NCBI RefSeq assembly: GCF_023277925.1
Contig: NZ_CP063832.1
Span: forward strand, 806,001-870,000
DNA: 64,000 bases
Origin: Pseudomonas entomophila
Lineage (GTDB): Bacteria > Pseudomonadota > Gammaproteobacteria > Pseudomonadales > Pseudomonadaceae
Direction: 5' to 3'
The notes under the pieces were generated by a model. The model had not been told where the DNA came from. It saw nothing but the letters and a program-made list of their open reading frames with translations, and searched no databases. Below are positions 44,524 through 53,772 of the stretch, one piece after another (the stretch's first letter is position 1; each line of letters opens with the position of its first letter). The position numbers were made by a program, and so were the translations under genes.

Positions 44524-47500
44524 CGCGCGTGTTCAAATCCATTTTCCTGGGCCTGTTGGCACTGTTGCTGCTGGTTGCCCTGGTGCTGGGCCTGGTGCTG
44601 GGCACCCAGGCCGGCAGCCGCTGGGTGCTGGGGCAGGTCCCCGGGGTGCAGGTCGACGATTTTGCAGGTCACCTGGGTGGCGCCTGGCAGGCCAGCCAGC
44701 TGCGCTGGAGCGACGGCGATAACCGTGTGGAACTGCTGGCGCCGCAACTGAGCTGGTCGCCCGCGTGCCTGCTGCGGGCCACCCTTTGTATCGAGCGGTT
44801 GCAAGCTAAGCGCATCGACATGGCCTTTGCCCCGAGCGAGGCGCAGGCCGATAGCGGCTCGCTGAGGTTGCCGGCCTTGCGCCTGCCGTTGGCCATCGAA
44901 GTGGGTGAGGTCAACGTGGGCCAGGTGCGCCTGGATGGCGATGACCTGCTCGGGGATGTGCAACTGGCGGCGCGCTGGACCACCGCAGGCCTTCAGGTAG
45001 ACAGCCTGCAATTGCGCCGCGACGACCTGCGCCTGGAGCTGAAAGGTGAACTGCAACCGGAAGGTGACTGGCCCGTGCAGTTGCACGGCACGCTGCAGTT
45101 GCCCGCCGTCGATGGCCAGGCCTGGCAACTGGACCTGAATGCCAAGGGTGAATTGCACAATACCCTGGCCCTGGACGCGACCAGCCGGGGTTATCTCGAC
45201 GCCCACCTGACGGGGGAGCTGCAAGCCCTGGCCGAGCATTTACCCGCCAGCGTCAGTCTTCGCGCCGATGCCTTCAAACCGGCCGGCAGCTTGCCCGACA
45301 CCCTGCAACTGAATCAGCTGCGGCTGGATGCCCGGGGTGACCTGCTCAAGGGCTACCAGGTGTCCGGGGCGGCCAGTCTGCCCGCCGAGCAGGGGCCAGT
45401 CGGCCTGGTGCTGGCCGGCAAGGTCGATGCCAAGGGCGCCCGTATCGACGCCCTGGACCTCAACGCCAGCGACACCCAGCGATTGAAGCTGCAGGCCAAT
45501 GCCGACTGGCAGAAAGGCCTGAGCGCCGACGCCACCCTCGACTGGCAGGACTTCCCTTGGTTGCGTCTCTACCCCCTGGAGCAGCCGCCCCAGGTCACGC
45601 TAAAGCGGTTCAATGCCCAGGTGCAGTATCGCGACGGCAACTACAAGGGCGCCTTCGGCGGTGAGCTCGATGGCCCAGCCGGCGCATTCAAGCTGGCCAG
45701 CCCATTCGAGGGCGATCTCGCCCAGGTTCGCCTGTCGCCGCTGGCCTTGAGCGCGGGGCAGGGCAAGGCGGGCGGCAGCCTCGCATTGCGCTTCGCCGAC
45801 ACCCTGGCCTGGGATGTCGACCTGCAACTGTCGGCGCTCGATCCGGCCTACTGGCTGGCGGAACTGCCCGGCACCCTGGCGGGGCCACTGCGCAGCCAGG
45901 GCGAGTTGAAGAACGACCAGCTCAAGCTCACGGCGCAACTCGACCTCAAGGGCCGCCTGCGTGGCCAGCCGGCGCAGCTCAAGGTCGATGCCGATGGCGG
46001 AGGTGACAACTGGACGCTGGGCAGCCTGACCGTGCAGCTGGGTGACAACCGCATCAACGGCAGCGGCAGCCTGCAACAGCGCCTGGCCGGGCGTATCGAC
46101 CTCGACCTGCCGCGCCTTGGCCAGCTCTGGCCGCAGTTGCAGGGGCAGGCCAAGGGGCGCCTGGACGTCAGTGGCACCCTGGCGGCGCCGCAAGGCACCC
46201 TGGTGTTGCAGGGGCAGCAGTTGGCACAGGCCGACAACCGCGTGCAGCGGCTCGACCTGGATGCGCGCCTGGACAACGCGCAGCGCGGGCTCGTCACGCT
46301 CAAGGCCGGCAATATCCGCCTGGGCGACACCGCCTTGGGCACCCTCGATGTGCAAGGCAAGGGCGATGCCCGTCAGCAGGCCGCGACACTGGCCCTGGAC
46401 GGCCCGCAGCTCAAGCTCGACTTGGCCCTGGATGGCGCCTTGAGCAAGGGCGATTGGCGCGGGCGCCTGGCCAGTGGCCGAATCCAGGCCGGCGGCCAGG
46501 ACTGGCAATTGCAGGCACCCACCCGCCTGCAGCGCCTGGCCAGCGGCCAGTTGGACTTGGGTGCGCACTGCTGGCGTTCGGGCCAGGCCAGCCTGTGCAG
46601 CGAGGAGCAGCGCCTGGCCCCGGAGCCGCGCCTGCGCTACCACCTCAAGCAGTTCCCACTGGACAGCCTGGCGCAGTGGCTGCCCAAGGACTTCGCCTGG
46701 CAAGGGCTGCTCAACGCCGACATCAACCTCGACATGCCCGCCAGCGGGCCCAAGGGCAGCGTCCGTGTCGACGCCGGCGCGGGCACCTTGCGCGTGCGTG
46801 ACAAGGGGCGTTGGATCGACTTCCCGTATCAAGTGCTGCGTCTGGACAGCAACCTTGCGCCGCGCCGGGTCGATACCCGCCTGGATTTCCGTGGCGAGCG
46901 CCTGGGTGAACTGAGCCTCGACGCCCGGCTCGACCCCCTGGGGCGCAACAAACCGTTGTCCGGTGAATTCCGCCTGGCCGGCCTCGACCTGGCGATCGCC
47001 CGGCCGTTCCTGCCGATGGTCGAGCGCCTGGCCGGCCAGCTCAATGGCAGTGGGCGTCTGTCGGGCAGCCTGCTGGCCCCCCAGGTCAATGGCAGCCTGG
47101 CCCTGACCGGCGGTGAAGTCAGTGGCGCCGAGTTGCCCATCAGCCTGCAGGCGCTTTCGTTGCGTGCGTTGATCGCGGGCGAGCAGGTTCAGCTCAGCGG
47201 CGACTGGCGCAGTGGCGATGCCGGGCGTGGGCAATTGGCCGGGCAAATGACCTGGGGGCAGGCGCTGGCCATGGACCTGCGCCTGCAGGGGCAGCAATTG
47301 CCGGTCAGCGTCGAGCCCTACGCGGCCCTTGAGGTGGCGCCGGACCTGAACATCCGCCTGGTCGACGACAAACTGGCGATCACCGGCAAGGTGCGGGTGC
47401 CAAAGGGCACGATCACCGTGCGTGAGCTGCCTCCCTCGACCGTCAAGGTGTCGGACGACACGGTGATCGTCGGGCACCAGACCGAAGCGGGCAAACCGCC

Positions 47501-48194
47501 CTTGGCGATGGCCATGGACATCGACGTCGAGGTGGGCAGCGACAAGCTGTCATTCAGTGGTTTCGGCCTGACCGCCAACGTGCTCGGCCACGTGCACATC
47601 GGTGACAACCTCGATACCCGTGGTGAGTTGAGCCTGGCCGATGGGCGTTATCGCGCCTATGGCCAGAACCTCGCCATCCGCAGGGCGCGGTTGCTGTTCG
47701 CCGGCCCGATCGACCAGCCGTACCTGGACATCGAAGCCATTCGCAAGGTGGACGATGTGATCGCCGGCATCCGCCTCAGCGGCAGCGCCGAACAACCCAC
47801 CACGAAGGTGTTCTCCGAGCCTGCGATGAGCCAGGAGCAGGCCTTGTCCTACCTGGTGCTGGGCAGGCCACTGAACAGCACGGGCGAGGACAGCAACAGG
47901 GTGGCCGAGGCGGCACTGGGGTTGGGGCTGGTGGGGGCCGAAGGGCTGACGGCGGGCCTGGCGTCGAACTTGGGTATCGATGACTTCCAGCTGGATACCC
48001 AGGGCGCGGGCAACACCACCAGTGTGGTCGCCAGCGGCAACCTGACCGAGCGCCTGAGCCTGCGTTACGGCGTGGGGGTGTTCGAGCCTGCCAATACCAT
48101 CGCCTTGCGTTACAAGCTGAGCAAGAAGGTCTACCTGGAGGCCGCCAGCGGCCTGGCCAGTTCGCTGGATATCTTCTACAAGCGCGACTTCTGA
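44520..48194 (+). CDS. tamB: translocation and assembly module protein TamB
   Basis: 1,224 residues; GTG start in a GTGA overlap with tamA. N-terminal inner-membrane anchor (IFLGLLALLLLVALVLGLVL), a long AsmA-like beta-helical body of Leu-Asp-Leu strands (residues about 60-900) that spans the periplasm, and the C-terminal TamB domain (DUF490) with SYLVLGRPLNSTGEDSN and a final barrel-like YLEAASGLASSLDIFYKRDF. Works with TamA in outer-membrane protein assembly; TamB-like AsmA proteins also move phospholipid to the outer membrane. Confidence 0.97.
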   Translation: MTRVFKSIFLGLLALLLLVALVLGLVLGTQAGSRWVLGQVPGVQVDDFAGHLGGAWQASQLRWSDGDNRVELLAPQLSWSPACLLRATLCIERLQAKRIDMAFAPSEAQADSGSLRLPALRLPLAIEVGEVNVGQVRLDGDDLLGDVQLAARWTTAGLQVDSLQLRRDDLRLELKGELQPEGDWPVQLHGTLQLPAVDGQAWQLDLNAKGELHNTLALDATSRGYLDAHLTGELQALAEHLPASVSLRADAFKPAGSLPDTLQLNQLRLDARGDLLKGYQVSGAASLPAEQGPVGLVLAGKVDAKGARIDALDLNASDTQRLKLQANADWQKGLSADATLDWQDFPWLRLYPLEQPPQVTLKRFNAQVQYRDGNYKGAFGGELDGPAGAFKLASPFEGDLAQVRLSPLALSAGQGKAGGSLALRFADTLAWDVDLQLSALDPAYWLAELPGTLAGPLRSQGELKNDQLKLTAQLDLKGRLRGQPAQLKVDADGGGDNWTLGSLTVQLGDNRINGSGSLQQRLAGRIDLDLPRLGQLWPQLQGQAKGRLDVSGTLAAPQGTLVLQGQQLAQADNRVQRLDLDARLDNAQRGLVTLKAGNIRLGDTALGTLDVQGKGDARQQAATLALDGPQLKLDLALDGALSKGDWRGRLASGRIQAGGQDWQLQAPTRLQRLASGQLDLGAHCWRSGQASLCSEEQRLAPEPRLRYHLKQFPLDSLAQWLPKDFAWQGLLNADINLDMPASGPKGSVRVDAGAGTLRVRDKGRWIDFPYQVLRLDSNLAPRRVDTRLDFRGERLGELSLDARLDPLGRNKPLSGEFRLAGLDLAIARPFLPMVERLAGQLNGSGRLSGSLLAPQVNGSLALTGGEVSGAELPISLQALSLRALIAGEQVQLSGDWRSGDAGRGQLAGQMTWGQALAMDLRLQGQQLPVSVEPYAALEVAPDLNIRLVDDKLAITGKVRVPKGTITVRELPPSTVKVSDDTVIVGHQTEAGKPPLAMAMDIDVEVGSDKLSFSGFGLTANVLGHVHIGDNLDTRGELSLADGRYRAYGQNLAIRRARLLFAGPIDQPYLDIEAIRKVDDVIAGIRLSGSAEQPTTKVFSEPAMSQEQALSYLVLGRPLNSTGEDSNRVAEAALGLGLVGAEGLTAGLASNLGIDDFQLDTQGAGNTTSVVASGNLTERLSLRYGVGVFEPANTIALRYKLSKKVYLEAASGLASSLDIFYKRDF

Positions 48195-48205
48195 CAGCCC
48201 GCCAG

Positions 48206-48240
48206 CATCCTCATCGCCCCTTGTGGTCGGTGAGGATGCC
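48206..48240. terminator. hairpin downstream of tamB
   Basis: Stem GCATCCTCA (48206-48214) / TGAGGATGC (48232-48240), 12 bases after the tamB stop and between convergent genes. No T-tract follows, so factor-independent termination is uncertain. Confidence 0.4.
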
Positions 48241-48319
48241 ACTGGCCGTGTTCTCCTTCGGCCGTCCTTTCCATACATGCCGTGATCCTGTCCATGGATC
48301 CTCCTGCGCACCGGGCCGC

Positions 48320-48700
48320 TCAGCGAGTGTGATGGTCCTGGCGACGAATATTGCCGATCTGGCGCAGGCTCAATCCGTATTTGTCAGCCAGCAGGCTGCG
48401 CGACAGGCCGTCCGCGCTTTCCCTCTGGATCTGCTGGTTGCGCAACTGGCGCTGGAAGTGGTCGGCCTTGGGGATCTCCAGGGCGATGCCCGCGAAGCGT
48501 TCGATCAGCGCGTCAAGTGCTTCGGCTGGCAGCACGTCGACCAGTTTGGTGCGCTCGCGGTGCTTGGGGATGTACTTGGGACGGCCCCCGAAAGCACAGG
48601 TCAGGTGGTAGGCATTTTCGATGCCGATGCATTCGATCAACGATTGCAGGGAGTGCGGCAGCTGGCTTACTTCTATGTTGTTGAGGTCTGGCATTTCCAT
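48320..48700 (-). CDS. Mor-family transcription activator-like protein
   Basis: 126 residues from MEMPDLNNIEV (ATG two codons in also possible). The C-terminal HTH (RSLLADKYGLSLRQIGNIRR) and the preceding GGRPKYIPK and ALIERFAGIALEIPKAD are the signature of the Mor/C family first known from phage Mu. No other phage or pyocin gene is near, so this is an orphan, either a domesticated regulator or a prophage trace. Targets unknown. Confidence 0.8.
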   Translation of the reverse strand: MEMPDLNNIEVSQLPHSLQSLIECIGIENAYHLTCAFGGRPKYIPKHRERTKLVDVLPAEALDALIERFAGIALEIPKADHFQRQLRNQQIQRESADGLSRSLLADKYGLSLRQIGNIRRQDHHTR

Positions 48701-49141
48701 ACAGGCATTCCTTCTACTGAATCTAGTTGTCATGACGCTTGACCGTCGATGGCAAGTGTCGAGGGTGCCACTGGGTGGCTTGGCTCGATTCTCAGTTAGC
48801 TCCAGAAAGCGCCGCTAGGCGCGAAGCGGAACGGGGGTTGTAGCCTGCACGTATTGTCGTTCGCGGGCAGTCGCCCAATTTGATGTAGGAAATTCCTTCA
48901 CCCTTGCGCTACAGGCCCCAAAACTCCTAGAGAAGACCTTCCGTGGTGGCATTCTGGGTGCTGATGTATAGGGGTAATCTTGCCAATGCACGACTTGCCT
49001 AGCGGACACACAGGTGCTGTGCTCGATAGCGTGTAAGGAAAGTGGCTTGCGGCAGGAATGTCAGCGTAGGAAAAGTGGGCGCGGTATCATGGCGCTGGCT
49101 CCGCGGGAGCCTCATGTCCCCGATGTCGCAAGGAAACTCCG
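48701..49141. other. 441-base region without a gene
   Basis: No convincing coding sequence on either strand. Contains a small perfect hairpin GGCTCC-GCG-GGAGCC (49099-49113) 29 bases before the next gene. It should hold the promoters of the divergent Mor-like gene and the small membrane protein gene; hexamers cannot be assigned with confidence. Confidence 0.5.
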
Positions 49142-49330
49142 ATGACACATGTGCAGCGCCTGAAATATTCGATCCTGATCATCCTGGTGGTCCTGGGCAT
49201 CATGCTCGGCCTAAGTTACCTGCAGAAGCAGGGCACTATCAGCGAGCAGACGTTCCAGTACATCGCCATCGCCATTGCGGTCGTGGTGGTGGTGATCAAC
49301 GGGATCCTGCGGCGCAAGGTCAAGCCCTGA
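49142..49330 (+). CDS. small two-helix membrane protein
   Basis: 62 residues; AAGGAAA is 8 bases before the ATG. Two hydrophobic segments (YSILIILVVLGIMLGLSYL and YIAIAIAVVVVVINGILR) joined by a polar loop (QKQGTISEQTFQ), ending in a basic tail (RRKVKP). The inner-membrane hairpin form is clear; no function can be given. Convergent with the Fur-like gene. Confidence 0.75.
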   Translation: MTHVQRLKYSILIILVVLGIMLGLSYLQKQGTISEQTFQYIAIAIAVVVVVINGILRRKVKP

Positions 49331-49365
49331 GGCGAACGGGCCGGCGGTCCTGGCCGGCCAGGCGC

Positions 49366-49728
49366 TCAGCGTGTGGCCGGCAGCTCGAGCACGGCCCGGG
49401 CCTGGGCCTGCAGGCTGTAGCACTTGTCGCTACCCAGGCTGATGACGCCTTCGGCACATAAACGCTTGAGCACTTCTCGCACGCTCAGGAACGACAGGGG
49501 AATATCCAGTTGCTCGAGCTGCGCGTGCACGCCCCGCACACCAATGCTGCGGCCATCACGGGCCGCACTGTGCAGGGCGTCGATGACCTTGAGCCGGATC
49601 AGGCTGGTGCGCAGGCCGTAGGTGCGCAGCAGCTCGCGGATCTGCTCGTTGCCGACGCGCTCGTCCTGCCCGCTGGGTGCCTGGGCCGGGCCTGGCGGCG
49701 TGTGCAGGGAAGGTTGCGGGTTGTACAT
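49366..49728 (-). CDS. Fur-like winged-helix regulator
   Basis: 120 residues from MYNPQPSLHTPPGP. After a Pro-rich N-terminus the winged helix resembles the Fur DNA-binding domain (LLRTYGLRTSLIRLKVIDAL, VHAQLEQLDIPLSFLSVREV, LKRLCAEGVISLGSDKCYSL). The C-terminal metal-binding and dimerisation domain of full Fur (about 60 more residues, His/Cys-rich) is missing, so metal sensing is doubtful. Divergent from pvdQ, an enzyme of the iron-siderophore path, which makes that gene a possible target. Confidence 0.75.
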   Translation of the reverse strand: MYNPQPSLHTPPGPAQAPSGQDERVGNEQIRELLRTYGLRTSLIRLKVIDALHSAARDGRSIGVRGVHAQLEQLDIPLSFLSVREVLKRLCAEGVISLGSDKCYSLQAQARAVLELPATR

Positions 49729-49927
49729 GTGAATGCTCCTTTTCGTGGACTGTCCCGAAATCATGAGTGCCTCACTACTTAAGACGAATGAGAACGGGAA
49801 AACTGCAATCCCCGTGGAAAAAAATCTGACGCGCCTTGTTCAAGACGTTGCAACCCGCCACGAGGCGTAAAATTTTCATCCGGCTTTTCGTCTGATCGGG
49901 ATAACCCCGATTGCACGAGGAGTGCTT

Positions 49928-52243
49928 GTGATCTCTCTTTCGCGTCCCCTGTTCCACCTTGGGCTAGCCACCCTGCTGGTTGGTACCAGCCTGGCTGGCC
50001 AGGCGCGGGAGGCTGCTGGTGAAGCCTCCGCGCAGATTCGTCGGACCAGCTTCGGCGTGCCGCATATCCTTGCCAAGGATGAACGTGGCCTGGGCTACGG
50101 CATCGGTTATGCGTATGCCCAGGACAATCTGTGCCTGCTGGCCAATGAAGTATTGACGGTCAATGGTGAGCGTTCGCGTTACTTCGGCGCGCAGGCAAAG
50201 ACTGTGGAGCAGCGTGAAAACCTCGCCAGCGATCTGTTCTTTACCTGGCTGAACAACCCGCAGGCGGTGAATGGCTGGCTTCAGGCGCAGCCTAGTGCCG
50301 TGCGCGACCTGCTCGAAGGGTATGCCCTTGGCTACAACCGTGCCTTGGGCGAGCGGCGAGCGCAGGGCTTGCCCGCCGAGTGCGGAAAAGGCGATTGGAT
50401 ACGGCCGATCACCAGCCTCGATCTGGTCAAGCTGACCCGTCGCTTGCTCGCCGAGGGCGGGGTAGGGCAGTTCGCCGAAGCGGTTGTGGCTGCCACGCCA
50501 CCGAAGCTGGCGGCGCAACGTCCCACGGTCGATTACAGCGTGGCCTTGGCGCGGCAGGCGGCGTTTGCCGCGGAGCGTGGCAGCAACGCGGTTGCCGTCG
50601 GTGCCGAGCGTTCGGCCAACGGCCGCGGGCTGCTGCTGGCCAATCCACATTTCCCATGGGTGGGCGGGCTGCGCTTCTACCAGATGCAATTGACCATTCC
50701 CGGTCAACTGGACGTGATGGGCGCGGCGTTGCCTGGGCTGCCGGTGGTCAATATCGGTTTCAACCGGCACCTGGCCTGGACCCACACGGTCGATACTTCC
50801 AAGCATTTCACGCTCTATCGCCTGCAACTGGACCCGAAGGATGCGACGCGTTACCTGCTCGATGGCCAGTCGCTGCCGCTCGAACGGCAGATGCTGAGCG
50901 TCACGGTCAAGGGCGAAGATGGCGCGTTGAGCCAGGTCGAGCGGCCGGTCTACCTGTCGAAATTCGGCCCGGTGGTGCAATGGCCTGGTCGGTTGGACTG
51001 GGATCGCCAGGCCGCCTACAGCCTGCGTGACGCCAACCTGGATAACACCCGGGTGCTTGAGCAGTGGTACCGGATCAACCGCGCCGACAGCCTGGACGCC
51101 TTGAAGGGCAGCATCGAGCAGTTGCAGGGTATTCCCTGGGTCAACACACTGGCGGTGGACAGTGCAGGGCGGGCGGTTTACCTGAACCAGTCGGTGGTGC
51201 CTTACGTTGACCACGCGTTGCTGGCCGAGTGCGGCAATCCCCAGGCTTCCGGCCCGCTGGTGGTGCTGGATGGCTCACGTGGCGCCTGCCAGTGGAAGGT
51301 CGATGCGCAAGCGGCTCAGCCCGGTATCTTCCCGGCCCGCCTGCTGCCAAGCCTGGAACGTGGTGATTTCGTGCAGAACTCCAATGATTCTGCCTGGATG
51401 GCCAACCCGGCGCAGCCATTGACCGGCTTCTCGCCCTTGGTCAGCCGAAACGACCAGCCGTTGGGTATGCGCAGCCGTTTTGCCCTGCAGCGTTTGCAGG
51501 GTGGCGCCAAGCTGGGTGTCGCCGACCTGCAGCACATGGTGTTCGATGGCGAGGTCTACCTGGCCAGCCTGCTGCTGCCGGATCTGCGGCAATGGTGCAA
51601 GGGTGCACAGGCCGATCTGCAACCCGTGTGTGCCAGCCTTCAGGCCTGGAACGGCAAGGCGGACCTGGACAGCGGTGTCGGTCTGGTTCATTTCAGCAAC
51701 ATCCTCAACACCCTGTCGCAGCACCCGCAAAGCTGGCGTGTGCCGTTTGACCCTGCGGACCCGCAGCACACGCCCCGTGGCCTGGCGGTGGAGCAGGCGG
51801 CGGTCGGCAAGCTGCTGCGCGAGGCGGCCCTGGCCTCGCTGGAGCAGGTCGGCAAATCGGGTATCGGCGCCGATCAGCGCTGGGGGCAGATCCAGCAGGC
51901 GGCGGATGGCACGCCGGTGCCGGGTGGCCCGCAGGCCTTGGGGGTATACAACGCGATGGTCAGCGTGCCGGTGGGGCCGGGCAAGCGCTTGGTGGTGAGC
52001 GGTACGAGCTATTTGCAGGTGGTCAGTTTCACCGAGCAGGGGCCGCAGGCCCAGGGTTTGCTGGCGTTTTCGCTGTCGAGCGAGGCGGCATCGCAGCATG
52101 CGGGGGACCAGACGCGCGCGTTCGCGGCCAAGCAACTGGCGCCAATTCCGTTTACCGCGGCGCAGATCAAGGCGGATCCACAGTACCGGCAGTATGTGAT
52201 CAGCGAGCGTGACAAGGCGTCGGTGGCGAGCAGCGTTCAGTAG
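49928..52243 (+). CDS. pvdQ: acyl-homoserine-lactone / pyoverdine-precursor acylase PvdQ
   Basis: 771 residues. GTG 49928 was chosen because GAGGAG lies 5 bases upstream; a GTG at 49922 overlaps that site. Ntn-hydrolase with an N-terminal signal (SRPLFHLGLATLLVGTSLAG), alpha chain, and a beta chain that starts at the nucleophile Ser219 after autocatalytic cleavage (ERG|SNAVAVGAERSA). Other PvdQ-like blocks: LLLANPHFPWVGGLRFYQMQ, GLPVVNIGFNRHLAWTHTVD, NTRVLEQWYRIN. In fluorescent pseudomonads PvdQ removes the fatty acid from the pyoverdine precursor in the periplasm and can cleave long-chain AHLs. No pyoverdine genes are nearby. Confidence 0.93.
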   Translation: MISLSRPLFHLGLATLLVGTSLAGQAREAAGEASAQIRRTSFGVPHILAKDERGLGYGIGYAYAQDNLCLLANEVLTVNGERSRYFGAQAKTVEQRENLASDLFFTWLNNPQAVNGWLQAQPSAVRDLLEGYALGYNRALGERRAQGLPAECGKGDWIRPITSLDLVKLTRRLLAEGGVGQFAEAVVAATPPKLAAQRPTVDYSVALARQAAFAAERGSNAVAVGAERSANGRGLLLANPHFPWVGGLRFYQMQLTIPGQLDVMGAALPGLPVVNIGFNRHLAWTHTVDTSKHFTLYRLQLDPKDATRYLLDGQSLPLERQMLSVTVKGEDGALSQVERPVYLSKFGPVVQWPGRLDWDRQAAYSLRDANLDNTRVLEQWYRINRADSLDALKGSIEQLQGIPWVNTLAVDSAGRAVYLNQSVVPYVDHALLAECGNPQASGPLVVLDGSRGACQWKVDAQAAQPGIFPARLLPSLERGDFVQNSNDSAWMANPAQPLTGFSPLVSRNDQPLGMRSRFALQRLQGGAKLGVADLQHMVFDGEVYLASLLLPDLRQWCKGAQADLQPVCASLQAWNGKADLDSGVGLVHFSNILNTLSQHPQSWRVPFDPADPQHTPRGLAVEQAAVGKLLREAALASLEQVGKSGIGADQRWGQIQQAADGTPVPGGPQALGVYNAMVSVPVGPGKRLVVSGTSYLQVVSFTEQGPQAQGLLAFSLSSEAASQHAGDQTRAFAAKQLAPIPFTAAQIKADPQYRQYVISERDKASVASSVQ

Positions 52244-52265
52244 CCTTGGCCCGGCCATGCCGGGC

Positions 52266-52322
52266 ATCGCCAGCAAGGCTGGCTCCTACAGGTATCGTTG
52301 TAGGGGCCGGCTTGCCGGCGAA
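52266..52322. repeat. REP pair, GCCGGCAAGG family
   Basis: ATCGCCAGCAAGGCTGG-CTCCTACA faces TGTAGGGGCCGGCTTGCCGG between the convergent ends of pvdQ and lpxH. The left copy has diverged slightly (AGCAAGGCTGG). Confidence 0.8.
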
Positions 52323-52341
52323 CACTGGCACAGGCCAGGGG

Positions 52342-53064
52342 TCAGGAAAACTCGAACGGCGCCAGCTGGAAGCCCTGTTCATCCACCTGCAGCACCCAGC
52401 CGCGTCTATCCCAGTCTCCCAACACAATACGTCGCGCCGATTGGCCATCGACCACCAGCTTGTGGATCGCCGGGCGGTGGGTGTGGCCGTGCACCAAGGT
52501 GCGAACGCCGTGCGCCGCCATCACCTTCGGTACTTCGTCCGGGGTGACGTCGACGATTTCGGTGTTCTTCATGCGGGTCTGCGACTTGCTCTCGCTGCGC
52601 AGCTTGCGTGCAAGCCTTTGCCGCGTGGCCAACGGCAGGTGCCGCAGGATCCACAGGCTCAGCGGGTTGCGCAGGTAGCGGCGCAGTTTCATGTAGCCGA
52701 CATCGCGGGTGCACAGCGTATCGCCATGCATCAGCAACACGGCTTCGCCGCCCAGTTCGATCACGCTCGGGTCGCCCAGCAGGGTGCAGCCAGCGGCCTG
52801 GCAGAACGCCTGGCCAATGAGGAAGTCGCGGTTGCCGTGCATCAGGTAGATCGTCGTGCCGCTGTCGCTCAGCTGGCGCAAGGCCTGGCAGATCGACTGC
52901 TGGAACGGCGTCATGGCATCGTCGCCGATCCAGGCTTCGAAGAAGTCGCCGAGGATGTATAGCGCCTTGGCGTGCCGCGCACGGCCATCGAGCAGATCAA
53001 GAAACGCCCGGGTGATGTCCGGGCGTTCTTCTTGCAGGTGCAGATCGGAGATCAGCAGTATCAC
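52342..53064 (-). CDS. lpxH: UDP-2,3-diacylglucosamine hydrolase LpxH
   Basis: 240 residues, the standard length. Mn-dependent calcineurin-fold enzyme that splits UDP-2,3-diacylglucosamine to lipid X and UMP at the inner membrane in lipid A synthesis. Metal motifs: [38 protein letters not shown] and [12 protein letters not shown]. Its ATG overlaps the ppiB stop (ATGA), so the pair is co-translated. Confidence 0.97.
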   Translation of the reverse strand: MILLISDLHLQEERPDITRAFLDLLDGRARHAKALYILGDFFEAWIGDDAMTPFQQSICQALRQLSDSGTTIYLMHGNRDFLIGQAFCQAAGCTLLGDPSVIELGGEAVLLMHGDTLCTRDVGYMKLRRYLRNPLSLWILRHLPLATRQRLARKLRSESKSQTRMKNTEIVDVTPDEVPKVMAAHGVRTLVHGHTHRPAIHKLVVDGQSARRIVLGDWDRRGWVLQVDEQGFQLAPFEFS

Positions 53065-53561
53065 TCAATGATCTCGGCTTTCTCGATGATCACGTCGTCT
53101 TTCGGTACGTCCTGGTGGCCGGCCTTGGAGCCGGTGGCCACGCCTTCGATGGCATCGACGACTTCACGGCCTTCGATCACTTCGCCGAATACCGCGTAGC
53201 CCCAGCCCTGGACGTTCTTGCCGCTGTGGTTGAGGAAGTCGTTGTTGCTGGCGTTGATGAAGAACTGCGCGGAGGCCGAGTGCGGCTCCATGGTACGCGC
53301 CATGGCGATGGTGTACTTGGCGTTCTTCAGGCCGTTGTCAGCTTCGTTCTGGATGCTGGCGCGGGTCTTCTTCTGGCTCATGCCGGATTCGAAACCGCCG
53401 CCCTGGATCATGAAGCCCTTGATCACGCGGTGGAAGACGGTGCCGTCGTAGTGGCCATCCTTGACGTACTGGACGAAGTTCTCGGTGGTCAGTGGGGCTT
53501 TTTCGGCGTCCAGTTGCAGGACGATGTTGCCGTGGTTGGTGCTCAGTTTGACTTTGGACAT
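53061..53561 (-). CDS. ppiB: cytoplasmic peptidyl-prolyl cis-trans isomerase B (cyclophilin)
   Basis: 166 residues from [18 protein letters not shown], the usual PpiB start. Cyclophilin fold with [16 protein letters not shown] (catalytic Arg), [16 protein letters not shown] and [19 protein letters not shown]. Catalyses proline isomerisation in the cytoplasm (no signal peptide). The frame is open 27 codons upstream without family resemblance. Operon with lpxH; divergent from glnS. Confidence 0.96.
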   Translation of the reverse strand: MSKVKLSTNHGNIVLQLDAEKAPLTTENFVQYVKDGHYDGTVFHRVIKGFMIQGGGFESGMSQKKTRASIQNEADNGLKNAKYTIAMARTMEPHSASAQFFINASNNDFLNHSGKNVQGWGYAVFGEVIEGREVVDAIEGVATGSKAGHQDVPKDDVIIEKAEIIE

Positions 53562-53772
53562 GCTTAAGTTCGCTCTCAAGGCATCGGGAATAGGGTGCGC
53601 CAGTTTGTGCCGGTTACCGGACACAAGGCGCGCGGTCGCCATTTTTGCACGGATCGCGATAATTCGCGCCAGTTTGTCGGTGCCTGGCTGTCGGCAGCTT
53701 GACTGCTTCGGCTATGATAGGCCCTTTGATTCAATCGGCCTACCCGGCCGGCTACCTGTATTCAAGGACACT

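Noticed and set aside
49786..49795. AATGAGAA half-site of a Fur box upstream of pvdQ
   Set aside because: Only one half-site matches; the other arm is absent, so it was not called.
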